The notes under the pieces: model-generated
What the model saw: the letters and a program-made list of their open reading frames with translations, nothing else
What the model was told of the DNA's origin: nothing
Databases searched by the model: none
Shown here: positions 35,119-43,518 of the stretch, one piece after another
Position numbering within the stretch: position 1 is the first letter of the stretch
Layout of the letters: each line of letters begins with the position of its first letter
Position numbers and translations under genes: made by a program
From: CBDDBX01 sp965225955
GTDB lineage: Bacteria > Acidobacteriota > Aminicenantia > UBA2199
NCBI GenBank assembly: GCA_965225955.1
Contig: CBDDBX010000017.1
Coordinates: 1 to 64,000, forward strand
Direction: 5' to 3'
Length of the DNA: 64,000 bases

Positions 35119-36216
35119 ATGTCAAAATATTATGAAATCGGAAAAAATTTTTATCTCATAAAAAGCGAAGAGAAAGAGTTTCACAGAAACATTTTTCTTA
35201 AATTAATGAAAGGTAACGGGATTACCAAAAGTATGATCTTTGATCCCGGTACAAGACTGGATCTTGGCTACCTTCTCCCGATTCTTGAGGAGTTGATTGG
35301 TGGTGTTAAGAATCTCGACTACATTTTCCTCAGTCATCAGGACCCGGATGTTACATCAAATGTAGGAATGCTTATGAACAGCGCTCCCCGTTCTCTTATT
35401 CTCTCATCTGTAGATACCTGGAGACTTATCAGAATGTATGGTCTGCCGGCAAACCGTTTTCTGGGAGTGGAGAATTTCAACTCAGATGTAGTTAAACTCA
35501 AGGAAACAGGGCATCGTCTGCGGTTTGTTCCTGCATATTTTACCCACTTCAAGGGAGCTATGATGTGCTATGACTATGAGAGCGATATTCTCTTTACCGG
35601 AGATTTCATGGGAGGAGTAAACAGCAGGGAAACAGAAGGTTTCTATGCAGATGAAACTTCATGGAAAGGTATTTCCATGTTCCATCAGATCTATATGCCT
35701 AGTAGCAAGGCTATAGAAAAAACAATTCTGAGAGTAGGGAAAATGGAAAAACTTCCTGAAATAATTGCTCCTCAGCACGGAGATATTATAAAGGGAGAAC
35801 TTGTTAACAGTTTCCTCAACAGAATGCTGGATCTTAAGGTTGGTATGGAGCTGATGGAAGATGATGAAAATAAAGAACTCTCAATAATGGGAATCAATAG
35901 TTTTCTGGATGTTGTTCGTCAGAGTCGACCGGACTTCTTTAAGGAGATCAGTAATATGCTTCTGATGCCGGGTAATTTTACTACCTATATGGATATTATT
36001 AAAGGGCAGATTACAGATATTAAAGTTAAACCTGAAGATGCTCTTGAAGCTTTCTTTAATGCAGTACTTGAACTGGCTTCATCAGAGCAGAGAGATGAGA
36101 TAAGAGGTCTTATGTATACTTCTCTTGCAGATTTTGGTGTACATATACCTGAGTCAGTTGCATCAGAAGAGAGTGCAGTTATGACTACCGCAGGTCATTT
36201 TGAGTCTCCACATTAA
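35119..36216 (+). CDS. ODP-like di-iron metallo-beta-lactamase-fold protein
   Basis: The N-terminal 230 residues have an MBL fold with IFLSHQDPDVTSNVGML, in which His-x-Asp-x-Asp replaces the classic HxHxDH, FTHFKGAMMCYDYESDILFTGDF and IAPQHGDII. This pattern resembles flavodiiron-type MBL domains and the oxygen-binding di-iron proteins (ODP) of anaerobes, which bind O2 at a di-iron site. There is no flavodoxin domain, but about 130 helical residues follow. A role in O2 sensing or detoxification is inference. The frame extends upstream to 35068, but the ATG at 35119 has the ribosome site and promoter in place. Confidence 0.8.
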   Translation: MSKYYEIGKNFYLIKSEEKEFHRNIFLKLMKGNGITKSMIFDPGTRLDLGYLLPILEELIGGVKNLDYIFLSHQDPDVTSNVGMLMNSAPRSLILSSVDTWRLIRMYGLPANRFLGVENFNSDVVKLKETGHRLRFVPAYFTHFKGAMMCYDYESDILFTGDFMGGVNSRETEGFYADETSWKGISMFHQIYMPSSKAIEKTILRVGKMEKLPEIIAPQHGDIIKGELVNSFLNRMLDLKVGMELMEDDENKELSIMGINSFLDVVRQSRPDFFKEISNMLLMPGNFTTYMDIIKGQITDIKVKPEDALEAFFNAVLELASSEQRDEIRGLMYTSLADFGVHIPESVASEESAVMTTAGHFESPH

Positions 36217-36224
36217 AGGTTTTT

Positions 36225-36252
36225 TTGATATTTTGGTAATTTTAAGTATCAT
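36225..36252 (+). promoter_or_regulatory. Probable gpmI promoter
   Basis: TTGATA (36225-36230), 16 nt, TATCAT (36247-36252). GAGGTG near 36270 serves as ribosome site for the ATG at 36281. Confidence 0.55.
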
Positions 36253-36280
36253 TATTCTATTCTCTGAGAGGTGAAATAAG

Positions 36281-37801
36281 ATGAGTGAAAATATAAAACA
36301 GAAAGTGTGTCTGATTATAAGAGATGGTTGGGGAATGGGGAAAAATGAGAAAAGTAATGCTATTTTCTCTGCAAAAACTCCCCATGCAGATAAGTATGAA
36401 GCAGAATATCCAACTGTGAAAGTCGAAACTTCAGGACTTGCTGTAGGTCTTCCTGAAGGTTATCAGGGAAACAGTGAAGTCGGGCATCTTAATATCGGAG
36501 CCGGCCGTGTAATCTATCAGAGCCTTACAAGAATAGATAAAGATATCGAAACCGGTGATTTCAGAAAGAATGAAGCTATAGTAAAAGCTATAGATACTGC
36601 AATAGAAAGAAAGAAAACTCTGCATCTTATCGGACTGATTCAGGAAGAGGGTGTTCATTCAGTAACAAGACATTGTCATGAAATACTGCGTATGTGCAAA
36701 GCTAAAGGTCTTGAGGATGTATATGTCCATGCAATAACTGATGGACGTGATACTCCGCCATCTTCAGCAGAAAAGCATATGGACTTCCTTAAAAAAGGGA
36801 TGAATGAAATCGGAACCGGTAAACCCGGTGTAATGATAGGAAGATATTTCGCCATGGACAGGGATAAACGCTGGGACAGAACAGAACTGGCATATAAAGC
36901 TCTGGTTAATGGAGAAGGAAGAAAAGAGAACAACTGGCGTGAAGCTCTGAAGAACTCCTATGAAGCAGGAGAAACTGATGAGTTTATTAAACCTGTGGTT
37001 TTTGATTATAAAGGTATGAATGAAGAGGATGTTGTAATCTTTTTTAATTTCCGTTTTGACAGAACCCGTCAGTTAACTCAGGCAATGGTTGAAAAAGATT
37101 TCTCTGAGTTTGCTGTAGAAGATAAAAAACTACACTTCGTAGCTATGACTCACTACTATGATAATGGAAACTTTGAAGAGGCATTTCCTGAGCTGTCATA
37201 TGAAAATATTCTTGGTGAGTATCTTGCAAAAAAAGGTCTGAAACAGCTCAGATGTGCAGAAACAGAGAAATATGCTCATGTTACTTTCTTCTTCAATGCA
37301 TTAAGAAATGATCCTTTTGAAGGGGAAGACAGAATTCTGGTGGACAGTCCTAAAGTGGCAACATATGATCTGAAGCCTGAAATGAGTGCCTTTGAAGTAA
37401 GAGATAAACTGGTGGAAGCTATCGAATCTGACAAATACGATGTGGTTATATGTAATTTTGCAAACTGCGACATGGTAGGGCATACCGGAATATATGAGAA
37501 GATTGTGGAAGCAGTGGAAACTGTAGATACCTGTGTGAAAGATGTTACTGAGGCTTTTCTGAAAAAAGGCGGTGCAGTAATAATGACTGCAGATCACGGT
37601 AATGCGGATCAGACACAGCTGGAAGATGGTTCTCCAATGACAGCACATACTGTAGGTCCAGTGCCGATAACTATCGCTGGAGTCGGAGATTTAAAATTAA
37701 GAAGTAATGGCAGTCTTTGTGATATAGCTCCAACAATGTTACAGCTGCTTGGAATAGAACAGCCAGTAGAGATGACTGGTAAATCATTAATAGAGGTTTA
37801 A
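36281..37801 (+). CDS. gpmI: 2,3-bisphosphoglycerate-independent phosphoglycerate mutase
   Basis: GpmI interconverts 3- and 2-phosphoglycerate using two Mn2+ ions. The nucleophilic Ser is in GNSEVGHLNIGAGR; CLIIRDGWGMG gives a metal Asp, and FANCDMVGHTG and MTADHGNADQ give the other ligands. The length of 506 residues is standard for the alkaline-phosphatase-superfamily enzyme. It is followed after 5 nt by an MBL hydrolase and then by fructose-bisphosphate aldolase, so the block serves central carbon metabolism. Confidence 0.96.
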   Translation: MSENIKQKVCLIIRDGWGMGKNEKSNAIFSAKTPHADKYEAEYPTVKVETSGLAVGLPEGYQGNSEVGHLNIGAGRVIYQSLTRIDKDIETGDFRKNEAIVKAIDTAIERKKTLHLIGLIQEEGVHSVTRHCHEILRMCKAKGLEDVYVHAITDGRDTPPSSAEKHMDFLKKGMNEIGTGKPGVMIGRYFAMDRDKRWDRTELAYKALVNGEGRKENNWREALKNSYEAGETDEFIKPVVFDYKGMNEEDVVIFFNFRFDRTRQLTQAMVEKDFSEFAVEDKKLHFVAMTHYYDNGNFEEAFPELSYENILGEYLAKKGLKQLRCAETEKYAHVTFFFNALRNDPFEGEDRILVDSPKVATYDLKPEMSAFEVRDKLVEAIESDKYDVVICNFANCDMVGHTGIYEKIVEAVETVDTCVKDVTEAFLKKGGAVIMTADHGNADQTQLEDGSPMTAHTVGPVPITIAGVGDLKLRSNGSLCDIAPTMLQLLGIEQPVEMTGKSLIEV

Positions 37802-37806
37802 TTATA

Positions 37807-38436
37807 ATGGGTGTAAAAATTGGTTATCTTACTCTGCCTGTAGGATCTCTTCAGGCAAACTGCTATCTCTGTTACAACCAATCAAACAGAGACTGTTTCA
37901 TTATTGATCCCGGTGCAGAAGCCCAGGTAATAATTGATGCAGTAAAAAAAGAGAAGCTTAATCCTAAGGGAATTCTACTTACTCACGGCCACATCGATCA
38001 CTGCGGAGCTGTTGAAACTTTAAGAAAGGAACTCAATCTTCTGCTGATGATGCATGAAGACGATCTTGATTTGCTGAACTCCCCGATGAACCATGAACTT
38101 GCTGAAATGCTGGAGATCTCTCTGCCGGATTCACCTGATACATTTTTAGCAGATGAATATGTAATTGAAGAAGGGGATTTTAAAATAGAAGTAATCCATA
38201 CTCCCGGTCATTCACCAGGGTCTGTCTGTTTTAAAGCAGGAAATCTCCTTTTTTCCGGGGATACCCTTTTTATGGGCAGTATCGGAAGAACTGACCTCCC
38301 GGGAGGAAGTAGCAATATTATTATGAAATCTCTGGAAAAAATAAAGAAAATCGACGATAATATTACTGTTCTGCCAGGTCATGGCCCGGCTACAAGTATT
38401 GGCGTTGAAAAGAAGTCAAATCCATTTTTAAAATAG
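37807..38436 (+). CDS. MBL-fold hydrolase (GloB-like)
   Basis: This 209-residue protein has the full metal motif THGHIDHCGAV (HxHxDH), then TPGHSPGSVCF, FSGDTLF and PGHGPATS. This is the short glyoxalase II-like group of the metallo-beta-lactamase fold, which hydrolyse thioesters with one or two metal ions. It lacks the C-terminal helical domain of true glyoxalase II, so the substrate is uncertain. It is likely co-transcribed with gpmI (gap 5 nt). Confidence 0.88.
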   Translation: MGVKIGYLTLPVGSLQANCYLCYNQSNRDCFIIDPGAEAQVIIDAVKKEKLNPKGILLTHGHIDHCGAVETLRKELNLLLMMHEDDLDLLNSPMNHELAEMLEISLPDSPDTFLADEYVIEEGDFKIEVIHTPGHSPGSVCFKAGNLLFSGDTLFMGSIGRTDLPGGSSNIIMKSLEKIKKIDDNITVLPGHGPATSIGVEKKSNPFLK

Positions 38437-38489
38437 GATTTTAAGACTTAAATGCAATGAATTTGTGAGAGAACCTTAAGGAGGGAATA

Positions 38490-39485
38490 ATGTCCGTTAG
38501 TTATAAAGATCTCGGGCTGGTTAATTCAAGAGAACTTTTTAAAAAAGCGATGGAAGGTGGTTATGCTGTTCCTGCTTATAACTTTAATAACATGGAGCAG
38601 CTTCAGGCAATAATTGCTGCCTGTGTGGAAAGCAGTTCACCGGTAATTCTTCAGGTGTCTGCAGGCGCAAGGAAATATGCAAATAAGACCCTGCTGAGAT
38701 ATATGGCTCAGGGTGCCGTTGAGTATGCTAAAGAACTGGGTAAGAATATTCCGATAGTTCTGCATCTTGATCATGGGGATACTCTGGAATTATGCAAAAA
38801 CTGCATTGATTCAGGTTTTTCGTCAGTTATGATAGATGGTTCACACCACTCTTTTGAGAAAAACATGGAGTTAACCAGATCTGTTGTTGAGTATGCGCAT
38901 AAATACGATGTAACAGTAGAAGGCGAACTGGGAGTTCTGGCTGGTGTGGAAGACGATGTCTCAGCAGAACATTCAACTTATACAAGACCTGAAGAGGTAG
39001 AGACTTTTGTGAAGAATACCGGAGTTGACTCTCTGGCAATTTCAATCGGAACCTCCCATGGTGCTAATAAATTCAAACCAGAACAGTGTACAAGAAATGA
39101 GAATGGTATACTTGTTCCTCCTCCACTGAAATTTGATATTCTTGAGGAAATTGAAAAAAGGATTCCCGGATTCCCTATAGTATTGCATGGTTCTTCATCT
39201 GTACCTGTGGATAAGGTGAAGATCATTAATGAAAATGGTGGAGCTCTTAAAGACACGATTGGCATCCCTGAAGAACAGCTCAGAAGAGCAACTGGGTCAG
39301 CTGTATGTAAAGTTAATATCGACTCAGATGGAAGACTTGCAATGACAGCTGCTGTACGTAAAGTGTTCTCAGAAAAACCAGCAGAATTTGATCCCCGCAA
39401 ATATCTGGGACCTGCAAGAGATGCTCTGAAGGAGCTCTATATTTATAAGAATGAAAGGGTACTTGGCAGTGCCGGTAAAGCCTGA
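38490..39485 (+). CDS. fba: Class II fructose-bisphosphate aldolase
   Basis: The enzyme splits fructose 1,6-bisphosphate into DHAP and glyceraldehyde 3-phosphate with Zn2+. AYNFNNMEQLQAII is the N-terminal motif, VLHLDHGD carries a catalytic Asp and zinc His, and SVMIDGSHHSFEKN and VEGELGVLAGVEDDV follow, with VLHGSSSVP near the phosphate site. Length is 331 residues. AAGGAGG precedes the ATG. It is downstream of gpmI and the MBL hydrolase on the same strand. Confidence 0.95.
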   Translation: MSVSYKDLGLVNSRELFKKAMEGGYAVPAYNFNNMEQLQAIIAACVESSSPVILQVSAGARKYANKTLLRYMAQGAVEYAKELGKNIPIVLHLDHGDTLELCKNCIDSGFSSVMIDGSHHSFEKNMELTRSVVEYAHKYDVTVEGELGVLAGVEDDVSAEHSTYTRPEEVETFVKNTGVDSLAISIGTSHGANKFKPEQCTRNENGILVPPPLKFDILEEIEKRIPGFPIVLHGSSSVPVDKVKIINENGGALKDTIGIPEEQLRRATGSAVCKVNIDSDGRLAMTAAVRKVFSEKPAEFDPRKYLGPARDALKELYIYKNERVLGSAGKA

Positions 39486-39516
39486 TAAGCTTGTATTAAA
39501 TATTGAAACGGTTTGT

Positions 39517-39545
39517 TTGACACTGCAAAACCCCTCTGATAAAAT
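39517..39545 (+). promoter_or_regulatory. metK promoter
   Basis: TTGACA (39517-39522), 17 nt, TAAAAT (39540-39545). The leader is only about 24 nt and contains CGGAGG, so no SAM riboswitch fits here. Confidence 0.8.
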
Positions 39546-39575
39546 ATTTTATCTACTGAATAAACGGAGGATATA

Positions 39576-40730
39576 ATGATAAAAGGTAAATATCTGTTTA
39601 CTTCTGAATCTGTTACTGAAGGGCATCCTGATAAAGTCTGCGATCAGATTTCTGATGCAGTTCTGGACGCATGCCTTGACCAGGATCCTGAGTCAAGAGT
39701 TGCGGTTGAATGCCTGACTAAAACCGGAGTAGTTGTTCTTGCCGGAGAACTGACAACAAATGGCTATGTTAACATTCCAACTATTGTCAGAGATACTCTT
39801 ACTAAAATCGGATATACAAAATCTTCCTATGGAATTGATGCGAAAACTTGTGCTGTTATGGTACATATTGAAGAGCAGTCCAAGGATATTTCCCAGGGTG
39901 TAACTGAAGGTGAAGGTACCTTTAAAGAGCAGGGTGCCGGAGACCAGGGGATGATGTTCGGTTATGCTACCAACGAGACTGAAGACTATATGCCTCTGCC
40001 AATAAGCCTTTCACATAAACTGGCAATGCGTCTGGCAGAAGTAAGAAAGAATGGAACACTTCCTTATCTTGGTCCTGATGGTAAATCTCAGGTAACTGTA
40101 GAGTATGATAATGGTAAACCTGTAAAGGTTACCACTGTAGTAATTTCAAACCAGCATGAAGAAGATGCTGTACATGAAACTCTGCAGAAAGATATTATTG
40201 AAAAAGTAATTAAGCCTGTATGCGGTGAGTGGATTAATGAAGATACAACATTCTTTGTTAACCCAACAGGTAAATTTGTTCTTGGGGGACCTCACGCAGA
40301 TGCTGGTCTTACAGGAAGAAAAATTATCGTTGACACATATGGTGGTATGGGAAGACACGGTGGTGGAGCATTCTCAGGAAAAGACCCATCAAAAGTTGAC
40401 CGTTCAGGTGCATATGCAGCAAGATATATTGCAAAAAATATTATTGCTGCGGAACTTGCTGACAAATGCGAAGTTCAGCTGGCTTATGCTATCGGTGTTG
40501 CTGAACCAGTGTCAGTTAACGTTAATACTTTTGGTACCGGAAAGGTATCAGAAGATAAAATCGTTGAAATGGTTCGCAAAGTATTTCCACTGAAACCAGC
40601 AGATATCCTGGGAGATCTTCAGTTGAAAAGACCTATCTATGCTGAAACAGCTGCTTATGGTCATTTCGGAAGAAACGGCTTCCCATGGGAACAGCTTGAC
40701 AAAGTTGAAAAACTTAAAGAATTAATATAG
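39576..40730 (+). CDS. metK: S-adenosylmethionine synthetase
   Basis: MetK makes SAM from methionine and ATP. The motifs are EGHPDKVCDQISDAVLD near the N-terminus, GAGDQGMMFGYA, and DAGLTGRKIIVDTYGG followed by the glycine-rich phosphate loop GGGAFSGKDPSKVDRS. The length of 384 residues is standard. With ahcY and an ArsR-type methyltransferase elsewhere in the window it covers the activated-methyl cycle. It ends in a strong terminator. Confidence 0.97.
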   Translation: MIKGKYLFTSESVTEGHPDKVCDQISDAVLDACLDQDPESRVAVECLTKTGVVVLAGELTTNGYVNIPTIVRDTLTKIGYTKSSYGIDAKTCAVMVHIEEQSKDISQGVTEGEGTFKEQGAGDQGMMFGYATNETEDYMPLPISLSHKLAMRLAEVRKNGTLPYLGPDGKSQVTVEYDNGKPVKVTTVVISNQHEEDAVHETLQKDIIEKVIKPVCGEWINEDTTFFVNPTGKFVLGGPHADAGLTGRKIIVDTYGGMGRHGGGAFSGKDPSKVDRSGAYAARYIAKNIIAAELADKCEVQLAYAIGVAEPVSVNVNTFGTGKVSEDKIVEMVRKVFPLKPADILGDLQLKRPIYAETAAYGHFGRNGFPWEQLDKVEKLKELI

Positions 40731-40737
40731 GTTTTAT

Positions 40738-40772
40738 AACAGGAGAGTGGGCACTCTCCTGTTTTTCTTTTC
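40738..40772 (+). terminator. Rho-independent terminator after metK
   Basis: AACAGGAGAGT pairs with ACTCTCCTGTT around a GGGC loop (40738-40763), followed by a T-rich run TTTCTTTT. It separates metK from the response regulator. Confidence 0.88.
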
Positions 40773-40794
40773 AGGTTCTTAGAAGGGAGTGTTA

Positions 40795-41880
40795 ATGAAG
40801 GGGAAAATTTTAATTGCAGATGATGAACTGGATATAAGAGAGCTACTGGGAGATTTCCTGGAAGGGGAAGATTATCAGTGTGTTCTTGCTGAAGATGCTT
40901 TTGATGCTATGGAGAAGTTCAGGCATGAAGGTGATATTGATCTGGTTATGTCAGATATTCGAATGCCAGGCAAATCCGGTCTGGAGCTTCTTGAAGAGAT
41001 AAAAGATATTGACGAAGACGTTATTGTTGTAATGATCTCTGCTGTCAAGGATATCGAATCTGCTATTTCCGCGATGTCAAAGGGAGCATATGATTATGTT
41101 TCCAAACCATTTAAATTGAAAGAAGTGGCTCTTATAGCTACTAAAGCAATTGAGAAGAGAAAACTGATACTTGAAAACAAAGAGTATCAGAGAGAGCTTG
41201 AGCGAAAAGTCCGGGAAAGAACCAAAGAGTTAAGTAGTGCTCTTTCAGAACTGGATAACACTTACAGATTCACTTTGAGAGCTCTGGTAACTGCTCTTGA
41301 TACAAGAGACGAGGAAACACAGGGGCATTCGCTCAGAGTTGTACAGTATTCGCTTATTCTTGCAGAGCTTATGGGAATTACAGATGAGCAGGAACTTAAG
41401 AATATTGAATATGGTTCACTGCTTCACGATATAGGTAAGATCGGTATACCCGACGCAATTCTCAGAAAACCAGATAAGTTGACTGGAGATGAGTGGGCAA
41501 TTATGAAAACCCATGCATATCTTGGTTATAAAATACTTCATAAGATTAAATTTCTCGACCAGCCCGGGCAGATTGTACTGCACCACCATGAGAAGTTTGA
41601 TGGTTCCGGTTATCCAAACGGAATAAAAGGCGAAGATATTCCTCTTGGTTCCAGAATCTTTGCTGTTGTTGATACTATGGATGCTATGACTTCAGATCGT
41701 GTTTATCGTAAAGCATTACCATTTGAAGCTGTAGTTGATGAGCTCAAAAAGTACAGAGGCACTCAGTTTGATCCTGATGTTGTAGATGCTTTTCTTACTA
41801 AAGATCTTGATTTCTGGAAAGGGCTCAGAACAAAAATTGACGGCAGAATAAAAGAAGATCCGGACTCTTATCTACTGTAG
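40795..41880 (+). CDS. Response regulator with HD-GYP c-di-GMP phosphodiesterase domain
   Basis: Residues 1-120 form a receiver with ILIADDELDIRELLGD, phospho-acceptor Asp in LVMSDIRMPGKSG and the Lys of YVSKPFKL. After a coiled-coil linker, the HD-GYP domain (about 155-340) has LHDIGKIGIPDAIL and HHHEKFDGSGYPNG, the full metal and GYP motifs expected for hydrolysis of cyclic di-GMP. AAGGGAG precedes the ATG at 40795; the in-frame GTG at 40789 overlaps that site. It is not paired with a histidine kinase here. It may oppose the diguanylate cyclase at 8993. Confidence 0.94.
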   Translation: MKGKILIADDELDIRELLGDFLEGEDYQCVLAEDAFDAMEKFRHEGDIDLVMSDIRMPGKSGLELLEEIKDIDEDVIVVMISAVKDIESAISAMSKGAYDYVSKPFKLKEVALIATKAIEKRKLILENKEYQRELERKVRERTKELSSALSELDNTYRFTLRALVTALDTRDEETQGHSLRVVQYSLILAELMGITDEQELKNIEYGSLLHDIGKIGIPDAILRKPDKLTGDEWAIMKTHAYLGYKILHKIKFLDQPGQIVLHHHEKFDGSGYPNGIKGEDIPLGSRIFAVVDTMDAMTSDRVYRKALPFEAVVDELKKYRGTQFDPDVVDAFLTKDLDFWKGLRTKIDGRIKEDPDSYLL

Positions 41881-41890
41881 AATCTTTTCT

Positions 41891-42349
41891 CTAAAGATTG
41901 CGTGAAAACAGCAGAGCATCTTCTGTAGGATTTCTATAGTAATTTTTACGTGATCCGTTATTTATAAAACCCAGTTTGTTATATAGAGCTATTGCAGGAG
42001 CATTTGAAGCTCTTACTTCCAGAAAAATAGTTTCACACTCCGGTTCTACTCTGGAATCCATATGCTCCATAAGACGGATAGCAATTCCCTGGCTTTTAAA
42101 TTCAGGGGCAACAGAGATATTGTGAAGTTCTGCTTCAGTACCTATAATCCAGAAAATAATGAATCCACAGATACAGTCATCATACTCTGCAACAAAGAAG
42201 TTGCTGAGATGATTTGTCAGTTCTGCATTGAAAGTTGACATAAGCCAGGGGTTTGATGCATTACTCTCTTCAATTGTAACAATAGATTCAATATCTTTGA
42301 GTTCAGCTTTTCTGATATTAAGAGTTTTTTCTGAAGTTTGTCTCTGCAT
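41891..42349 (-). CDS. rimI: Ribosomal-protein-S18-type alanine N-acetyltransferase
   Basis: This GNAT-fold protein of 152 residues contains ISVAPEFKSQGIAIRLMEHM, the acetyl-CoA pyrophosphate loop (R/QxxGxG-like, here KSQGIA), and EVRASNAPAIALYNKLGF, typical of RimI. RimI acetylates the N-terminus of S18. The loop has SQGIA where QGxG/A is usual, a mild variation. It overlaps tsaB by 32 bases, the classic tsaB-rimI linkage, which supports the name. Confidence 0.87.
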   Translation of the reverse strand: MQRQTSEKTLNIRKAELKDIESIVTIEESNASNPWLMSTFNAELTNHLSNFFVAEYDDCICGFIIFWIIGTEAELHNISVAPEFKSQGIAIRLMEHMDSRVEPECETIFLEVRASNAPAIALYNKLGFINNGSRKNYYRNPTEDALLFSRNL

Positions 42350-43013
42350 CAGGCTTTCTTATATAGCAGGGCTCAATACCGGCAGGATCTGTCGTAAAAT
42401 GCCCTTCAGCATAAAGCTGCATTGCTGTTTTTGCTGCAGTTTCTGCAAGCCATGGTGTGATTTTTTCAATTCTGCATCCAGGAAAGTTCTTAAGCAGAAA
42501 CTCCTCATGAACTTCAGCTCCACTACCTGTAAAGCATATATCTTCACAATCTTCCAGACGTGCTGGTATATCAGCAATATTCAGAAGAGCAGGGGCAGGT
42601 TCAGGGTATTTAAAAGAAGAATTGTTCAGGGTTGCAGTATATACCTCATCTCTTCTTGCATCTATAAGAGGGACAATTGTTTTATTATTAGCAAATTCAG
42701 AGCATTTCAGAGCAGTAAGGGTTGTTGCATAGAGTGGAACCACAGGCTTGTTGCAGTCAAACATCAGGCCCTTTATAGTTGCCAGGCCAACTCTGATTCC
42801 TGTGAATATTCCGGGGCCAGTGGTAACTCCCAGTAAATCAATATCTGCAAGAGTCATAGCAAGATTGCCCAGTACCATCTCCATTGACGGAATAAGAGTG
42901 GACGAAAGATCGTTTTTTGAAATGAAGTTATAAAGGGTTATAAGTTCATTGTCTCTGACTACTGCCAGAGATGGTGATTTGGAAGACGTATCCAGAGCAA
43001 GAACGGTTGTCAT
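42318..43013 (-). CDS. tsaB: tRNA threonylcarbamoyladenosine synthesis protein TsaB
   Basis: TsaB is the inactive ASKHA-fold partner of TsaD in t6A37 formation. VLALDTSSKSPSLAVV is the N-terminal strand and GPGIFTGIRVGLATIKGL the family signature. The 231-residue length is normal. The start overlaps the stop of the RsbW-like gene (ATGA) and the end overlaps rimI, so the three form one operon. tsaD is not in the window. Confidence 0.93.
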   Translation of the reverse strand: MTTVLALDTSSKSPSLAVVRDNELITLYNFISKNDLSSTLIPSMEMVLGNLAMTLADIDLLGVTTGPGIFTGIRVGLATIKGLMFDCNKPVVPLYATTLTALKCSEFANNKTIVPLIDARRDEVYTATLNNSSFKYPEPAPALLNIADIPARLEDCEDICFTGSGAEVHEEFLLKNFPGCRIEKITPWLAETAAKTAMQLYAEGHFTTDPAGIEPCYIRKPDAETNFRKNS

Positions 43014-43429
43014 ATTGCTTTTTCCAGATATATAGTTGTGCCTTTTTCAGAAGGAGTGAACTCAACTTTATCCATATAGCTGCGCATGATCATTATGCCT
43101 CTTCCATTTGTTGAAAGAATATCGTTGTCCTGAAGTTTCTGTTCGACTTTACTGAAATCAACCATTTCACGATTTTCATCCTTAACAGTTATGCTGATCT
43201 TTGATGAACTCCACTTGAAGGATACAGATACTCTCTTTGAGTGATCCATTTTGTTGCCGTGAAGAATAGCATTGTTAATGACTTCTCTTAGTGAAAGTTC
43301 AACTTTAAAGGCGTCATCATCGTTTATACGAAGCACGTGCTTGATGTGGTTGAAAATAAGAGTACAGAATTCGGTAAACTTCAGGTCACTGTTGAAGTCT
43401 ATTTTTATTTCACATTCCTTCTTCTTCAT
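43010..43429 (-). CDS. RsbW-like GHKL ATPase / anti-sigma serine kinase
   Basis: At 139 residues this is a stand-alone HATPase_c domain. The N-box is LREVINNAILHGNKMD, and GRGIMIMRSYMDKVEF is the G-box region of the RsbW/SpoIIAB group, which phosphorylate anti-anti-sigma (STAS) proteins or bind sigma factors. No STAS or PP2C partner is adjacent; it instead heads the tsaB-rimI operon. The target is unknown. The start has no Shine-Dalgarno and lies 7 nt after an extended -10, divergent from mutS. Confidence 0.83.
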   Translation of the reverse strand: MKKKECEIKIDFNSDLKFTEFCTLIFNHIKHVLRINDDDAFKVELSLREVINNAILHGNKMDHSKRVSVSFKWSSSKISITVKDENREMVDFSKVEQKLQDNDILSTNGRGIMIMRSYMDKVEFTPSEKGTTIYLEKAI

Positions 43430-43436
43430 ATCTGGA

Positions 43437-43445
43437 AGTATATCA
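43437..43445 (-). promoter_or_regulatory. Extended -10 promoter of RsbW-like operon, leaderless
   Basis: Minus strand TGATATACT (43445-43437), 7 nt before the ATG at 43429, with no Shine-Dalgarno. No good -35 is visible, as expected for extended -10 promoters. Confidence 0.6.
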
Positions 43446-43502
43446 AAAAATTATTCCCATTTCCATAGTGTTACATATAGAGATGGTTATGTTGTCTCTA
43501 TA

Positions 43503-43511
43503 TGATATAAT
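43503..43511 (+). promoter_or_regulatory. Extended -10 promoter of mutS, leaderless
   Basis: TGATATAAT (43503-43511), TGn plus a perfect TATAAT, 7 nt before the mutS ATG (43519). There is no Shine-Dalgarno. Confidence 0.65.
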
Positions 43512-43518
43512 TTCGCTT

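Noticed and set aside
39546..39575. SAM riboswitch upstream of metK
   Set aside because: The leader after the mapped -10 is only about 24 nt, too short for any SAM riboswitch class.
43468..43518. N-terminal extension of mutS
   Set aside because: The region contains an extended -10 box. ATG 43519 gives the normal MutS N-terminus.
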